Shown piece after piece: positions 51,301 to 62,126 of a DNA stretch of 64,000 bases. A model generated the notes under the pieces. That model was not told the origin of the DNA. It did no database searches and saw nothing but the letters and a program-made list of their open reading frames with translations. Every line of letters begins with the position of its first letter. Positions within the stretch are counted from its first letter, which is position 1. The position numbers were made by a program, and so were the translations under genes. The DNA comes from Brenneria sp. hezel4-2-4 (lineage in GTDB: Bacteria; Pseudomonadota; Gammaproteobacteria; Enterobacterales; Enterobacteriaceae), in the NCBI RefSeq assembly GCF_013155275.1, contig NZ_JABJXS010000003.1, forward strand, positions 310,001 to 374,000. Reading direction: 5' to 3'.

Positions 51301-54156
51301 TTGAAATATCTCGCCTCGTTCCATACGACATTAAAAGTCTCCCGCTATTTGTTTCGGGTGGTGGCCGTTATGCTGTGGGTGCTTGGCGCGCTGATATCCG
51401 TGTTTTATATCAGTAAGACGCTGGATAAAAAAGAATCAGAACTGCGCCAGGAATATAACCTGAGCTTCGATCAGGCTCAGGGATATATTCGTCACGCGGC
51501 CGATGTGGTGCGCGAGCTTAAATATTTGGCGGCAAACCGCCTGATGAACGCCGCCGCCGGCAATCAACACCCGCCGGCGGATGAAAGCTCGACGTTATCG
51601 ATTTATCCCTTATATCCCGGGGCGAGTTGCGCGGTTAATGGTGGGGGAAACAATAGCCCCCTGGCGTCGTTAAGTGATTTTTTTACCGGCTGGCGAGAAA
51701 ATTTTTCGGCGGTGTACGATCTGAACCGGGTATTTTTTGTCGGCGGCGATCGGCGCTGTATGGTGGATTTCGGTATCCGCAACCCGTCGCTTGATCGCGA
51801 TAACCTGCTTAAAAACGTTCAGGATCGTTTTCTGGAGCAGAAAAACTCCATTCCCTCCGTCGCCCGGGATGAAACCGTCTACTGGATTACCCCGGCCTCA
51901 ATACCGGACGTCGGTTATCTGTATGCGCTGACGCCGATTTATATCGGTAATAAGCTGGAAGTGATCATGGGGATCGAGCAGACGATCCGCCTGGACGATT
52001 TCGTCTCCTTGGGGAAATTCCCGATAAATGTCAAACTGATCAATCAATATAATCAGACGGTTTTGCAGTTTGCCGAGGGCGTGGGCCGTTACACCTCTTC
52101 GGTGAGCAATTATCCGATAGAGCATAATTACTTTGGCTACGTGAATGGCTATGATGAAATTATCCTGAAAAAAAATCTGTCGCCCACGTCTTTCAGCATC
52201 ATTTATTCGTTGCCGTTAAAAGTATTACTGTCTCATATCGGCACGTTGATAATTAATATGGCGGCGCTGAATGCGCTATCGGCTTTATTGCTGTTTGCGC
52301 TGGCGTGGATCTTTGAGCGGAAAATGCTGTTGCCTGCCGAAGTCAATGCGTTCCAGTTGGAAGAAAACGAACAGTTTAACCGTAAAATTGTGGCATCCGC
52401 CCCGGTGGGGATTTGCATCCTGCGCATTAACGACGGCACCAATATTCTCAGTAATGAGCTGGCGCATAATTACCTGAACTTGCTGACGCATGAAGATCGC
52501 CTGCGCATTACCCGCATTATCTGCGAGCAGCAATCCAAGTTCGTCGATGTGATGACCAGCCGAAACCATCATCTGCAAATCAGCTTCGTGCATTCGCGCT
52601 ATCGTAATGAAAACGTGGCGATTTGCGTGCTGCTGGATGTCAGCGCCCGGGTGAAAATGGAAGAGTCGTTGCAGGAAATGGCCAATGCCGCGGAACAGGC
52701 GAGCCAGTCCAAATCGATGTTCCTGGCCACGGTGAGTCACGAATTGCGCACACCGCTGTATGGCATTATCGGTAATCTGGACTTATTACAAACCAAAGCC
52801 CTGCCCAAGGATGCGAATCGTCTGGTCGCGGCGATGAATAATTCATCCTCGCTGTTGTTGAAAATCATCAGCGATATCCTCGATTTTTCCAAGATTGAAT
52901 CTGAACAGTTGAAAATCGAACCCTGTGAGTTCGCGCCTCATGAGGTGATCAGCCACATCACCAGCAATTATTTACCGCTGGTGGTGAAAAAACGTCTTTC
53001 GCTGTACTGCTTTATCGATCCGAATGTGCCGGTGAGCCTGTCCGGCGATCCGGTGCGTTTGCAGCAGGTGTTGTCCAACCTGTTGAGCAACGCCATTAAA
53101 TTCACCGATACGGGATGCATTATTTTCCAGGTGGGCTGCCGTGACGGTTATCTGGAATTTCAGGTGCGCGATACCGGGGTCGGGATCCCGTCCCGTGAAA
53201 CCGTGAAGCTGTTTGATCCGTTCTTTCAGGCCGGCAGCGGCGTGCAGCGTCATTTCCAGGGTACCGGGCTGGGGCTGGCGATCTGTGAGAAACTGGTCAA
53301 CCTAATGGACGGCGATATCACCATTGAGTCGGAGCCGGGGTTGGGCAGTCAGTTCGGCATAAGGCTTCCTCTCTATAAGGCGCGCTATGTCCCGGTGGCG
53401 ATTAATGCCGGTTTGCAGGGGAAAAAGTGCTGGCTTATGGTGCGTAATGCGCGGCTGGAGTCTTACCTGCTGGCTTTTCTACAGGCGCACGGGCTACAGG
53501 CTTGCCGCTATCAGCGCCAGACGATCGCCGCTGATGATGTGATCGTCAGCGATTATGCGCTGTCGCAGACGTTTGAGGCGCGGGCGCATATTGAAATTAG
53601 CGGTTCGCATACCGGTTCGGCGCAGGAAATCAGCCCCGGTCATTGGCTGCACAGTACCTCTACGCCACGGTATCTCCCGGATTTACTAGAGAAAATTTAC
53701 CGTGCGGATATAAACGATAGCTCGCATTCCGCACTTTCGACGCCGTTGACCCGCTATGGCCGTATCGAGAATGGCGACATCATGATTCTGGTGGTCGATG
53801 ACCATCCGATTAACCGGCGCTTGCTGGCCGATCAGCTTGGATCGTTGGGGTATAAGGCGATGACGGCAAACGACGGCGTAGACGCGCTGAGCGTATTAAG
53901 TAAAAACAACATCGATCTTGTGCTGACCGACGTCAATATGCCGAATATGGATGGTTACCGATTAACCCAGCGTTTACGTGAATCAGGGCGGACGTTCCCG
54001 GTTATTGGCGTCACGGCGAATGCGCTGGCCGAAGAGAGACAGCGCTGTTTACAGTCGGGCATGGATAATTGTTTATCAAAACCGGTAACGCTGGATACCT
54101 TGCAGCAGACACTGACGTATTACAGCAACGTTGTGCGTCAGGTGAAAGAAACCTGA
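51301..54156 (+). CDS. rcsC: Rcs phosphorelay hybrid sensor kinase RcsC
   Basis: 951 residues. Membrane helices near 18-40 and 315-340 flank the periplasmic domain. The histidine kinase has His480 (ATVSHELRTPLYG), GHKL ATPase motifs (GTGLGLAIC) and an intervening ABL region, and ends in a receiver domain with the phospho-accepting Asp877 (LTDVNMPNMDGY). RcsC passes phosphate via RcsD to RcsB and responds to envelope stress. The start is TTG at 51301 with no strong Shine-Dalgarno; the peptide MKYLASFHTTLK matches the E. coli N-terminus, so this is the real start. It converges on rcsB. Confidence 0.96.
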   Translation: MKYLASFHTTLKVSRYLFRVVAVMLWVLGALISVFYISKTLDKKESELRQEYNLSFDQAQGYIRHAADVVRELKYLAANRLMNAAAGNQHPPADESSTLSIYPLYPGASCAVNGGGNNSPLASLSDFFTGWRENFSAVYDLNRVFFVGGDRRCMVDFGIRNPSLDRDNLLKNVQDRFLEQKNSIPSVARDETVYWITPASIPDVGYLYALTPIYIGNKLEVIMGIEQTIRLDDFVSLGKFPINVKLINQYNQTVLQFAEGVGRYTSSVSNYPIEHNYFGYVNGYDEIILKKNLSPTSFSIIYSLPLKVLLSHIGTLIINMAALNALSALLLFALAWIFERKMLLPAEVNAFQLEENEQFNRKIVASAPVGICILRINDGTNILSNELAHNYLNLLTHEDRLRITRIICEQQSKFVDVMTSRNHHLQISFVHSRYRNENVAICVLLDVSARVKMEESLQEMANAAEQASQSKSMFLATVSHELRTPLYGIIGNLDLLQTKALPKDANRLVAAMNNSSSLLLKIISDILDFSKIESEQLKIEPCEFAPHEVISHITSNYLPLVVKKRLSLYCFIDPNVPVSLSGDPVRLQQVLSNLLSNAIKFTDTGCIIFQVGCRDGYLEFQVRDTGVGIPSRETVKLFDPFFQAGSGVQRHFQGTGLGLAICEKLVNLMDGDITIESEPGLGSQFGIRLPLYKARYVPVAINAGLQGKKCWLMVRNARLESYLLAFLQAHGLQACRYQRQTIAADDVIVSDYALSQTFEARAHIEISGSHTGSAQEISPGHWLHSTSTPRYLPDLLEKIYRADINDSSHSALSTPLTRYGRIENGDIMILVVDDHPINRRLLADQLGSLGYKAMTANDGVDALSVLSKNNIDLVLTDVNMPNMDGYRLTQRLRESGRTFPVIGVTANALAEERQRCLQSGMDNCLSKPVTLDTLQQTLTYYSNVVRQVKET

Positions 54157-54174
54157 GTAAAAAAATCGCCTTAC

Positions 54175-54198
54175 GCCCTCCTCTGTGAAGGGGAGGGC
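54175..54198. terminator. Hairpin between convergent rcsC and rcsB
   Basis: GCCCTCC / GGAGGGC stem with a ten-base loop. It resembles intergenic GC-rich hairpins repeated in enterobacteria. It is the only structure in the 119-base gap and may be a terminator for both genes. Confidence 0.5.
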
Positions 54199-54275
54199 CG
54201 GGGGATTAAATAGAAAGGATGCGAAACTCAGGCAACGTTATCCGCTGCCTGTTGCCGTGCCGGTCGGCGCTTTGC

Positions 54276-54932
54276 TTACTCTTTTTCTGCTTGCGGCGTA
54301 TGGCCGTTCACCGAAGAAAGGTAATTCAGCAGCGCAATATCGTTATCCACGCCTAATTTTGTCATGGCTGATTTTTTCTGGCTGCTGATGGTTTTAATAC
54401 TGCGGTTCAGTTTCTTGGCAATTTCGGTTACCAGAAAACCTTCGGCGAATAACCGCAATACTTCGCTTTCTTTCGGCGACAGACGCTTGTCGCCGTAACC
54501 GCTGGCGCTGATCTTTTCCAGCACTTTGGAGACGCTGTCCGGCGTGAATTTTTTCCCTTTCTGCAATGCCGCCAGGGCTTTGGGTAAGTCCGTCGGCGCG
54601 CCTTGTTTGAGTACGATGCCTTCAATATCCAAATCCAGCACGGCGCTCAGAATAGCCGGGTTATTGTTCATGGTCAGAACAATAATAGAGAGATGGGGAA
54701 AATGGCGTTTAATGTATTTAATTAACGTTATGCCGTCGCCGTATTTATCTCCCGGCATGGACAAATCGGTAATTAAAACGTTGGCGTCCAGTTTTGGCAG
54801 GTTATTGATCAAGGCTGTCGAATCTTCAAATTCGCCCACCACATTGACCCATTCAATTTGTTCAAGCGACTTTCTGATGCCGAAAAGGACAATAGGATGG
54901 TCGTCGGCAATAATTACGTTTAGGTTACTCAT
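54276..54932 (-). CDS. rcsB: Rcs response regulator RcsB
   Basis: 218 residues. Receiver domain with phospho-Asp56 (VLITDLSMPG), then a LuxR-type DNA-binding domain (LSPKESEVLRLFAEGFLVTEIAKKLNRSIKTISSQKKSAM in shortened segments here). It controls capsule, motility and stress genes. The gene overlaps rcsD by eight bases, so it is translated coupled to it. Confidence 0.97.
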   Translation of the reverse strand: MSNLNVIIADDHPIVLFGIRKSLEQIEWVNVVGEFEDSTALINNLPKLDANVLITDLSMPGDKYGDGITLIKYIKRHFPHLSIIVLTMNNNPAILSAVLDLDIEGIVLKQGAPTDLPKALAALQKGKKFTPDSVSKVLEKISASGYGDKRLSPKESEVLRLFAEGFLVTEIAKKLNRSIKTISSQKKSAMTKLGVDNDIALLNYLSSVNGHTPQAEKE

Positions 54933-57600
54933 CGTTTTGGTTACTCATAGGTTGGCTACCTTGCTGTAGTAATGCACTGACGAATCCTCCAATTTCATGA
55001 AGGTTATTTTCAATCCGTACACTATCGCGCGCGGTAATATGCTGTTCAAGCTGCTCACACAGCTGTTTGCCGGGATGCAGATTTAACATGGCAAACACGC
55101 CTTTCAGCCGATGTGCCGTTTGCGCAAGTGATGAAAAATCGCCCTGTTGCGTCTCAGTATACAGCCTCTTTAAATCATCCGGTACTGTCTCGACAAACAG
55201 AGAATAATAATCACTTGACGCCAATTGACGGGCGTAGGCATCAGTATCATGGTTATCCTCCGCCGACGCCGTATCCACCGGTATTTCCAGCTGTTGCTCA
55301 ATCAATTTCAGCAGCGCTTCCAGCAAGAGCTGGCTGATATTATAATTCGCCCGCAGCCGATGCGATCCCAGAGAAACCAACTCGGTATCATCGCCGCTGA
55401 GCAATATGGAATAATTCGCGTTTCTTTCCGGATCGTCGGTGACGCACAGATCGGCCTGCTGATTGACCTGACGATCGTCGACCAGCAGATAATTGGCGCC
55501 CCAGCCGGTAAGCATATGGCTAACGATATGCCGTACCTCATCTGAGGTGATATCCAGTAAGACATTAATGCCGTCCAGCAGCTTCTCTTCCTCGACCGGC
55601 AAGGCTTCCGGCTCCGCGGTTACCGTCAAAATATAGTGTGTGCCCAGCCCCGGTTTACTGTTGATATGCAACTCGCCGCCCAGTTTATGGCACAGTTGAT
55701 TGCACAGGAATAGGGTCAATCCTGAATTTTGACTGAAGCGATCCGCCGTCGTCGGATTTAAAAAGGGGTAGTCAAGATTATCCTGCTCGTTTCCCGAGAT
55801 CCCGGCGCCGGTATCGCTGACCTGAACGATCAGTTTTTTCGGCTCATTGGCGTCACGATCGACAGAAACCGTAATCTTGCCGTAGTCAGTATTGGTGATG
55901 GCGTAATTCAGCAGCAACGACAGGGTTTTCTTCAGCAGTTCGCTATCGCCCAGATAGGTTTGGTTAATATCCAGTTTGTAATGGTTAAACAGGCCGAGCC
56001 CTTTTTGGTTAATCTTCGGCAATAATTCCAGCAATAAATTATCCACGACGGTCAGCGGAGAAAAACGCGCATGGGCGGGCTGCCATTGCTGCGTCTCCAG
56101 TTTTTCCTGCAAGGCGATGTTTTCCAGCAATTCGATGGCGCAGCCGGCCTCGGTCAAAAGCTGTCGGACGATCTGCCGCTGTTCCGCAATATCATCGGTG
56201 CGGCGCAGGGAAAGGATACTCTGCCGTAGGGAAAGCAACGGTTGTTTGAATTCGTTCAATAGATTTTTGAACAGATGCCTTCTGGCCTGAACGTTTTTCT
56301 CATATTCACGCTGCGCCAACTGTAGCTTTTTATTAACCAGAATTTCTCTGTCCTGTTCGCGCAGCAGAAACAGACAATAGTCGGGCGAATATTGACTACG
56401 TAACTGGCGTATTTCATACATTTCATTATTCACCGTGACCTGAACGACCCCCTGATGTTCGTCGGCCATATTGGTGATTTTTTGCAGACTGAGGTGCGGC
56501 AACAAGTTCTCCGCCAGTTCATTCTGCATGATGACTTTGTTGCTGCTGAAGTCATAAATCAGTATGCCCATCGGAATATTGCCGATGGTTTCATTATAGA
56601 TATTCAACTGCTTTCTCAGACGTTGCGACAGGTCTTCGCCGGGGTGCGCATTTTTTTTGCGAAACGAATACAGTCCGGAAAACGCCAGCAGCAGCAAAAC
56701 CAGATTCAGCAACAGCAGCCACACATTGTTGCGCAGCATATCGGTGACCAGCACTTTTATCGGGACCTGGAAAACGATTTTTACCGGCGCATTGACCAGC
56801 AGAGAGGATATCTCCAGGAATGAACCGTTCAATTGAGCGGTCGTCATATCCTCGCTGCCGCTGTTGGCGTCAAAACTGCTTGGTATGTCTTGCCGCAGCA
56901 TAAAATTCTCGCGCGACATATTGGCCGGGATCAAATCGTTAATCGGTAAGTCGAAGGCAATGATGGTCGCCAGATGGCCGGGCTGATTGAAAGTGGTTCG
57001 CAGTGTGAAATAGTAATTGTTGTAAAATCGCAGTTTGCGAATGGGAGAGAAGCTTTCGCGCTCATCCAATGCGTTGGCCTGTTGCAGCATTTCCGTGCGG
57101 CGCGCTTCGGCGATCGCGGTGATATAGTTTCCCCGGAACTGGGATGAGATGTCTTTCAAGGTCTGGGTTGAAATCATCGTCAGGCTGTTATCGATGCCGT
57201 TAAGATAATACATGGTATAAACATCGCTTTCCGCGCCCCACAGGATGTCCAGATAGCGCGATATCCGGCGTACGGAAACCAAGGTGCTTTCATCATGCTG
57301 ACCGAATATCAACGCATCGGTTTTTTGGCCGTTTTTCTCCACGTAAAACACATTCGGCATCAGATTGATGGAGTTGATCGGGGCGTCGGCGAGCGGCGGC
57401 TCGTTGTTCAGGCCGCCATATATCTGATAGGTAAAGAAACGATAAGTATCAATGCGCTTTTGGACGCCTTGCGCGATGTCCGTCAATGCGTGCTTTTTCT
57501 CGGTCAGCCAGCTACTGAGGTAGTTATAGCTAAACAAGCCGGTCACCAGCAGCAAAAGCACGATGAACAAAGCAAAATAGCGCATTATTATTGCGGGCAT
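54925..57600 (-). CDS. rcsD: Rcs phosphotransferase RcsD
   Basis: 891 residues. Two membrane helices (residues 6-28 and about 305-325) flank a periplasmic part. The kinase-like ATPase domain lacks the phospho-His. The ABL-type region and the C-terminal HPt domain carry the accepting His at about residue 830 (TAHRLKGVF). It relays phosphate from RcsC to RcsB. It is first in the rcsD-rcsB operon. Confidence 0.95.
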   Translation of the reverse strand: MPAIIMRYFALFIVLLLLVTGLFSYNYLSSWLTEKKHALTDIAQGVQKRIDTYRFFTYQIYGGLNNEPPLADAPINSINLMPNVFYVEKNGQKTDALIFGQHDESTLVSVRRISRYLDILWGAESDVYTMYYLNGIDNSLTMISTQTLKDISSQFRGNYITAIAEARRTEMLQQANALDERESFSPIRKLRFYNNYYFTLRTTFNQPGHLATIIAFDLPINDLIPANMSRENFMLRQDIPSSFDANSGSEDMTTAQLNGSFLEISSLLVNAPVKIVFQVPIKVLVTDMLRNNVWLLLLNLVLLLLAFSGLYSFRKKNAHPGEDLSQRLRKQLNIYNETIGNIPMGILIYDFSSNKVIMQNELAENLLPHLSLQKITNMADEHQGVVQVTVNNEMYEIRQLRSQYSPDYCLFLLREQDREILVNKKLQLAQREYEKNVQARRHLFKNLLNEFKQPLLSLRQSILSLRRTDDIAEQRQIVRQLLTEAGCAIELLENIALQEKLETQQWQPAHARFSPLTVVDNLLLELLPKINQKGLGLFNHYKLDINQTYLGDSELLKKTLSLLLNYAITNTDYGKITVSVDRDANEPKKLIVQVSDTGAGISGNEQDNLDYPFLNPTTADRFSQNSGLTLFLCNQLCHKLGGELHINSKPGLGTHYILTVTAEPEALPVEEEKLLDGINVLLDITSDEVRHIVSHMLTGWGANYLLVDDRQVNQQADLCVTDDPERNANYSILLSGDDTELVSLGSHRLRANYNISQLLLEALLKLIEQQLEIPVDTASAEDNHDTDAYARQLASSDYYSLFVETVPDDLKRLYTETQQGDFSSLAQTAHRLKGVFAMLNLHPGKQLCEQLEQHITARDSVRIENNLHEIGGFVSALLQQGSQPMSNQNDE

Positions 57601-57616
57601 TGATTAACGCTCCTGA

Positions 57617-58786
57617 TTAACGGATAACGGCGCGCGCGCTGGCGCTGACGATCAATAACAATAGCGCGACGCTGCCAAATGCCACCGCCAGACTGCTTAG
57701 CTGAGCGATAAACCCCAGCAGCGTCGGGCCGATTAGAATACCAGCGTAACCGACAGTCGTAATCGAGGCGATAGCCAGATTCGCCGGCATAATTTTTTGA
57801 TTACCCGCCGCGCTGAAAAGGATCGGAACCACGTTTGATGCGCCAATCCCCACCATGACGAAACCGAGGACGGCTATCGCCGCATTGTCGATGCTGATGG
57901 CCAACAGCAGGCCCAATGCCGCGCAAAGGCTTCCTCCCATCAGGACGGCGTAACGCCCCAGCGCATTGACGATACGATCGCCCTTCAGTCTGCCCAACGT
58001 CATCGCCACGGAAAACGCGGCATAGCCGATGCCTCCCTGGGCGCTGCTCAGGTTACGCTCCACGGTTAAAAACAACGCGCTCCAGTCGAGTATCGCTCCC
58101 TCGGTCAGAAACATAATAAAGCACAGCAGGCCGATAAACATCACCCAACCCCGCGGGATCACAAATAGCGGGCCGCCCTCGGCGTGCCGGGTGGCGCGCA
58201 GCAGATGGCTTTGCGCCACAGACAGCAAGATAAGGAACACCACGACAATCGTCAGAATCGCCATCAGGGGAGACAAGCCCAGCCACAGCAACATGCTGAC
58301 CCCGCCCGCGCCGGCGATCCCGCCAATGCTGAAAAAGCCGTGAAAGCCGGACATCATCGCCCGCCCGCCGGCCTGTTCGACAATGATCGCCTGAATATTC
58401 ATGGATACGTCGATCATGCCGATGGCCGCGCCGAAAAACAGCAGCGTAATCGCCATCAGCGGCAGCGTATCTGCCTGCGTCAGCAGCGGCAGCACCAGAC
58501 AAAGCGCGGCGCCGGCCAGCAATATAACGGTTCTGCATCCCAGTTTGCCGGTCAGCAATCCGGTGAATGGCATCGCCAGCAGCGAACCGATGCCGAGGGA
58601 AAGCAACAACATTCCCAAAGAGGCGTCGCTGATTGCCAGACGATTTTTAACCAGAGGCACTAACGGCGCCCAGGAGGCCATCGCCAAACCGGCGACAAAA
58701 AAAGTGATACGCGTGGCGACCTGCGCTTTTTTGCCCGGCTGTTTTTGACTGATACAGGACGCGTCGGAACTCAGTGTGGTGCTCAT
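57617..58786 (-). CDS. MFS transporter, YbjJ-like
   Basis: About 389 residues with twelve helices. The family motif is weak, but MIDVSMNIQAIIVEQ and GFHGFFSIGGIAGAGG follow the YbjJ pattern (DUF/MFS family for sugars or related compounds). The substrate is unknown. The ATG at 58786 (MSTTLSSDASC) gives a short cytoplasmic N-terminus; an in-frame ATG at 58837 has AGG five bases upstream and is the alternative. It stands between rcsD and menF, where E. coli has ompC-related sequence. Confidence 0.75.
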   Translation of the reverse strand: MSTTLSSDASCISQKQPGKKAQVATRITFFVAGLAMASWAPLVPLVKNRLAISDASLGMLLLSLGIGSLLAMPFTGLLTGKLGCRTVILLAGAALCLVLPLLTQADTLPLMAITLLFFGAAIGMIDVSMNIQAIIVEQAGGRAMMSGFHGFFSIGGIAGAGGVSMLLWLGLSPLMAILTIVVVFLILLSVAQSHLLRATRHAEGGPLFVIPRGWVMFIGLLCFIMFLTEGAILDWSALFLTVERNLSSAQGGIGYAAFSVAMTLGRLKGDRIVNALGRYAVLMGGSLCAALGLLLAISIDNAAIAVLGFVMVGIGASNVVPILFSAAGNQKIMPANLAIASITTVGYAGILIGPTLLGFIAQLSSLAVAFGSVALLLLIVSASARAVIR

Positions 58787-59013
58787 AAATGGAACGATAC
58801 TACCTAAATGGACGAAATAAGGGCTTCTTTCTACCATAATTACCTAGCTGAATCGAAGAGTTCATCGCCTCCCGCTCAAGGAGGGCGTAATAATCAGATA
58901 AGTTAACCTCGGCGGCGTTAAAGATAAGCCGCGGACTCTCTGCATAACCTCTCACCCACGGCGCCATTTTTTCCGTATAATCCCGTCCTTTACGTTAGGA
59001 TACCGGGGTTACG

Positions 59014-60342
59014 TTGAAACAACTTTCCGACTTGTTGCGATACATGCAGCAGGATTTGCGCGAACCACAGCCCGCAAGCGCGGGGTTCAGACAGATAACG
59101 CGTTCATTGACCCTCAGTGAACCGTCTGAATTATTGTCGTGGCTGGCGACGCAGCCCGCGTATCCGCAGTTTTACTGGCAGCATCGACAGGAAAACGAAG
59201 AGGCGGCGGTTTGCGGGCGCGTCTGCGGCTTTCAGCGGATTCAGGATGCGGAAGCGTTCCTTGTGCAACAAGATTGTGACCAGAACGTGCGGATCTGGGG
59301 GCTGAACGCTTTTGACCAGACCTCCGCCGAGAGGGAACGGGGCGTATCCCCCGGCTATCTCTTCTTGCCGCGCGTCGAGTTATTACGGCAGGGAAATACG
59401 CTGAGCCTGCGCATAAACTTATTCAGTGAAACCTCATTGCAACTGGATGCCGAGGAAGCGTCGGCATTCATCAATTTTCTGTTGCCGATGCGTCCGTTGC
59501 CGCCCTTGCAGGCCGAGATCAACGCGGTTGAGCATCAGCCGGATCGCCGGGACTGGGACAATCTGCTGCGGCGGGCGTTGCGGGATATCGCCGCCGGAGA
59601 AATGAAGAAAGTGGTTCTGGCAAGAGCGACGACGCTAACGCTGGCGCGGCCTTTGCGGGCCACCACCTTTATCGCGGCCAGCCGCGCGGTCAATCACCGC
59701 TGTTTCCATTTCATGCTGGCCCATGACCCCGGTCAGGCGTTTCTCGGCTCCAGTCCCGAGCGGCTTTATCGTCGCCGTGATTTGCTGCTCGAAACCGAGG
59801 CGCTGGCCGGCACGGTGGCGAGCGATAAAGATGAGCGTAAGCGCGCGGCCCTTGCCGATTGGCTGATGACGGATAGCAAAAATCAGTACGAAAATATGCT
59901 GGTGGTGGATGATATTTGCCGGCAGTTGCAACCGTCGGCGCTGACGCTGGATGTGATGCCGCCGGAAATCGTCGGTTTGCGCAAAGTACAGCATCTGCGT
60001 CGCGCCATTCAGGCTGAGTTGCGGGAGCGGTCGGACGCCGTTTGTCTCCATGATTTGCAGCCCACCGCGGCGGTGGCCGGTATTCCCAGAGGCGTCGCGC
60101 GACGCTTCATCGCCGAGCATGAGCCGTTCGAGCGCGGTTGGTATGCCGGTTCCGCGGGCTATCTGTCCCGTCGGCAGGCGGAGTTTTGCGTCGCATTGCG
60201 TTCGGCCGAAATCAGCGACAATATTTTGAAGCTGTACGCCGGCGCCGGCATTGTGGCGGGTTCTGATCCGGAACAGGAATGGCTGGAGCTGGAAAACAAA
60301 GCCGCCGGGTTAAAATCCCTGCTAGAGGGCGATGTGTCATAG
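59014..60342 (+). CDS. menF: Isochorismate synthase MenF
   Basis: 442 residues. Chorismate-binding domain with EALAGTVA (about residue 263), the active-site segment GIVAGSDPEQEW near the C-terminus and the basic KVVLARA motif. It converts chorismate to isochorismate as the first step of menaquinone synthesis. The start is TTG at 59014; an ATG ten codons later (MQQDLREPQ) is a possible alternative. It precedes menD by 107 bases. Confidence 0.93.
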   Translation: MKQLSDLLRYMQQDLREPQPASAGFRQITRSLTLSEPSELLSWLATQPAYPQFYWQHRQENEEAAVCGRVCGFQRIQDAEAFLVQQDCDQNVRIWGLNAFDQTSAERERGVSPGYLFLPRVELLRQGNTLSLRINLFSETSLQLDAEEASAFINFLLPMRPLPPLQAEINAVEHQPDRRDWDNLLRRALRDIAAGEMKKVVLARATTLTLARPLRATTFIAASRAVNHRCFHFMLAHDPGQAFLGSSPERLYRRRDLLLETEALAGTVASDKDERKRAALADWLMTDSKNQYENMLVVDDICRQLQPSALTLDVMPPEIVGLRKVQHLRRAIQAELRERSDAVCLHDLQPTAAVAGIPRGVARRFIAEHEPFERGWYAGSAGYLSRRQAEFCVALRSAEISDNILKLYAGAGIVAGSDPEQEWLELENKAAGLKSLLEGDVS

Positions 60343-60449
60343 TTTTGTTTTATGTCTGTTGTGTCCCGTACGGGTTTATATCAAAGTCGGCGGAACGGAA
60401 AAAATTATAATTATTGTCAGAAACCGCAACCTGGATTGTTGAGTAAAAC

Positions 60450-62126
60450 ATGTCGACAAGTGTATTTAATCGTCGCTGGGCAACGTTGCTGCTTGAGGCG
60501 CTGACCCGTCATGGCGTCCGCCACATCTGCATTGCGCCCGGCTCCCGTTCTACGCCGCTGACGCTGGCCGCCGCCGAGCATGGCGCATTGATTTGCCACA
60601 CCCATTTTGACGAGCGGGGATTAGGGCATTTGGCTTTGGGGTTGGCGAAAGCCGCCGACGAACCGGTAGCGATTGTGGTGACGTCAGGCACGGCGGCCGC
60701 GAATCTTTATCCGGCGATTATCGAGGCGGGGCTGACCGGCGAGCGTCTGGTGGTGCTGACCGCCGATCGCCCGCCTGAATTGATCGACTGCGGTGCCAAT
60801 CAGGCTATTCGCCAGCACGGGCTCTATGCCGCTCACCCAACGCTGGCGCTGAATCTGCCGCGCCCGACGCCCGATATTCCGGCCCGCTGGCTGGTATCCG
60901 CGCTGGACAGCGTCATGGCTCAACTTACTCACGGTGCGTTACACATTAATTGTCCGTTTGCCGAACCCTTATATGGCGCCGATGATGACGCCGCATACCG
61001 CGACTGGCTAATGGCGCTGGGCGACTGGTGGCGGCACGACGAACCTTGGCTGCGTGAAATGCGGTGCGCAGCGTTGGCGGTTCAGCGTGACTGGGATGAA
61101 TGGCGGCAAAAGCGCGGGGTGGCGATTGTCGGGCAGGTCAGCCCGGCGCAGGGCGCGCAGATCGCGCAGTGGGCCGCCGCGCTTGGCTGGCCGCTGATTG
61201 GCGATGTACTGTCGCAAAGCGGTCAGCCGTTGCCTTGCGCGGATCTCTGGCTGGCGCATCCGGCGGCGGCCGCATGTTTGCGGCAGGCCGACATTGTGGT
61301 GCAGTTCGGCGCGAATCTGACCGGGAAACGGCTGTTACAGTGGCAGGAACACTGCCAGCCGCAGACGTTTTGGCTGGTGGATGCGCTGCCCGGCCGTCTG
61401 GATCCGGCGCACCATCGCGGTCGCCGCCTGATTGCCGATATCAGCGACTGGCTTGCGGCGCATCCGGCTTTGACGCGGGCGCCCTGGGCTGACGAACTGA
61501 GCGCTTACGCTTTGCGGGCGCAACGGCATGCCGCCGCCTATTTGGCCGATCGGTTTGGCGAAGCCCAACTGGCGCACCGCCTACCGGAATTGTTACCCGC
61601 GGAGGGGCAACTGTTTGTCGGCAACAGTCTGGTGGTTCGCCTTATCGATGCGCTGGCGCAGTTACCGCAGGCGTACCCGGTGTACGGCAATCGGGGAGCC
61701 AGCGGCATCGACGGCTTGATCTCGACCCTGGCGGGCGTCCAGCGGGCGAATGGCAAGGCGACGCTGGGGATCGTCGGCGATCTGTCCGCGTTGTACGATC
61801 TCAATGCGCTGGCCTTGCTGCGCCACGCTCCGGCGCCGCTGGTGCTTATCGTGGTAAACAATAACGGCGGGCAGATATTTTCGCTGCTGCCGACGCCGGC
61901 GGCGCAGCGGGAGGCATTTTACTGTATGCCGCAAAACGTGGAGTTCAGTCATGCCGCCGCCATGTTCGGGCTGAATTATGTCCGGGCGGATAACTGGACC
62001 CAGCTTTCCCAATCCGTTGCGAAGGGCTGGGAGCAGGGCGGCGTAACGCTGTTGGAGGTGGTCGTCCCGCCGAAAGACGGCGCGGAAACCCTCAACGCTT
62101 TAGTCTCGCAGGTCGCCGCTTGGTAA
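60450..62126 (+). CDS. menD: SEPHCHC synthase MenD
   Basis: 558 residues. ThDP-dependent enzyme that joins isochorismate and 2-oxoglutarate. The catalytic Glu is in [13 protein letters not shown] (about residue 55), and the ThDP-binding motif is [22 protein letters not shown] to NNNGG (about 445-475). The menH start overlaps its stop codon (TAATG). Confidence 0.96.
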   Translation: MSTSVFNRRWATLLLEALTRHGVRHICIAPGSRSTPLTLAAAEHGALICHTHFDERGLGHLALGLAKAADEPVAIVVTSGTAAANLYPAIIEAGLTGERLVVLTADRPPELIDCGANQAIRQHGLYAAHPTLALNLPRPTPDIPARWLVSALDSVMAQLTHGALHINCPFAEPLYGADDDAAYRDWLMALGDWWRHDEPWLREMRCAALAVQRDWDEWRQKRGVAIVGQVSPAQGAQIAQWAAALGWPLIGDVLSQSGQPLPCADLWLAHPAAAACLRQADIVVQFGANLTGKRLLQWQEHCQPQTFWLVDALPGRLDPAHHRGRRLIADISDWLAAHPALTRAPWADELSAYALRAQRHAAAYLADRFGEAQLAHRLPELLPAEGQLFVGNSLVVRLIDALAQLPQAYPVYGNRGASGIDGLISTLAGVQRANGKATLGIVGDLSALYDLNALALLRHAPAPLVLIVVNNNGGQIFSLLPTPAAQREAFYCMPQNVEFSHAAAMFGLNYVRADNWTQLSQSVAKGWEQGGVTLLEVVVPPKDGAETLNALVSQVAAW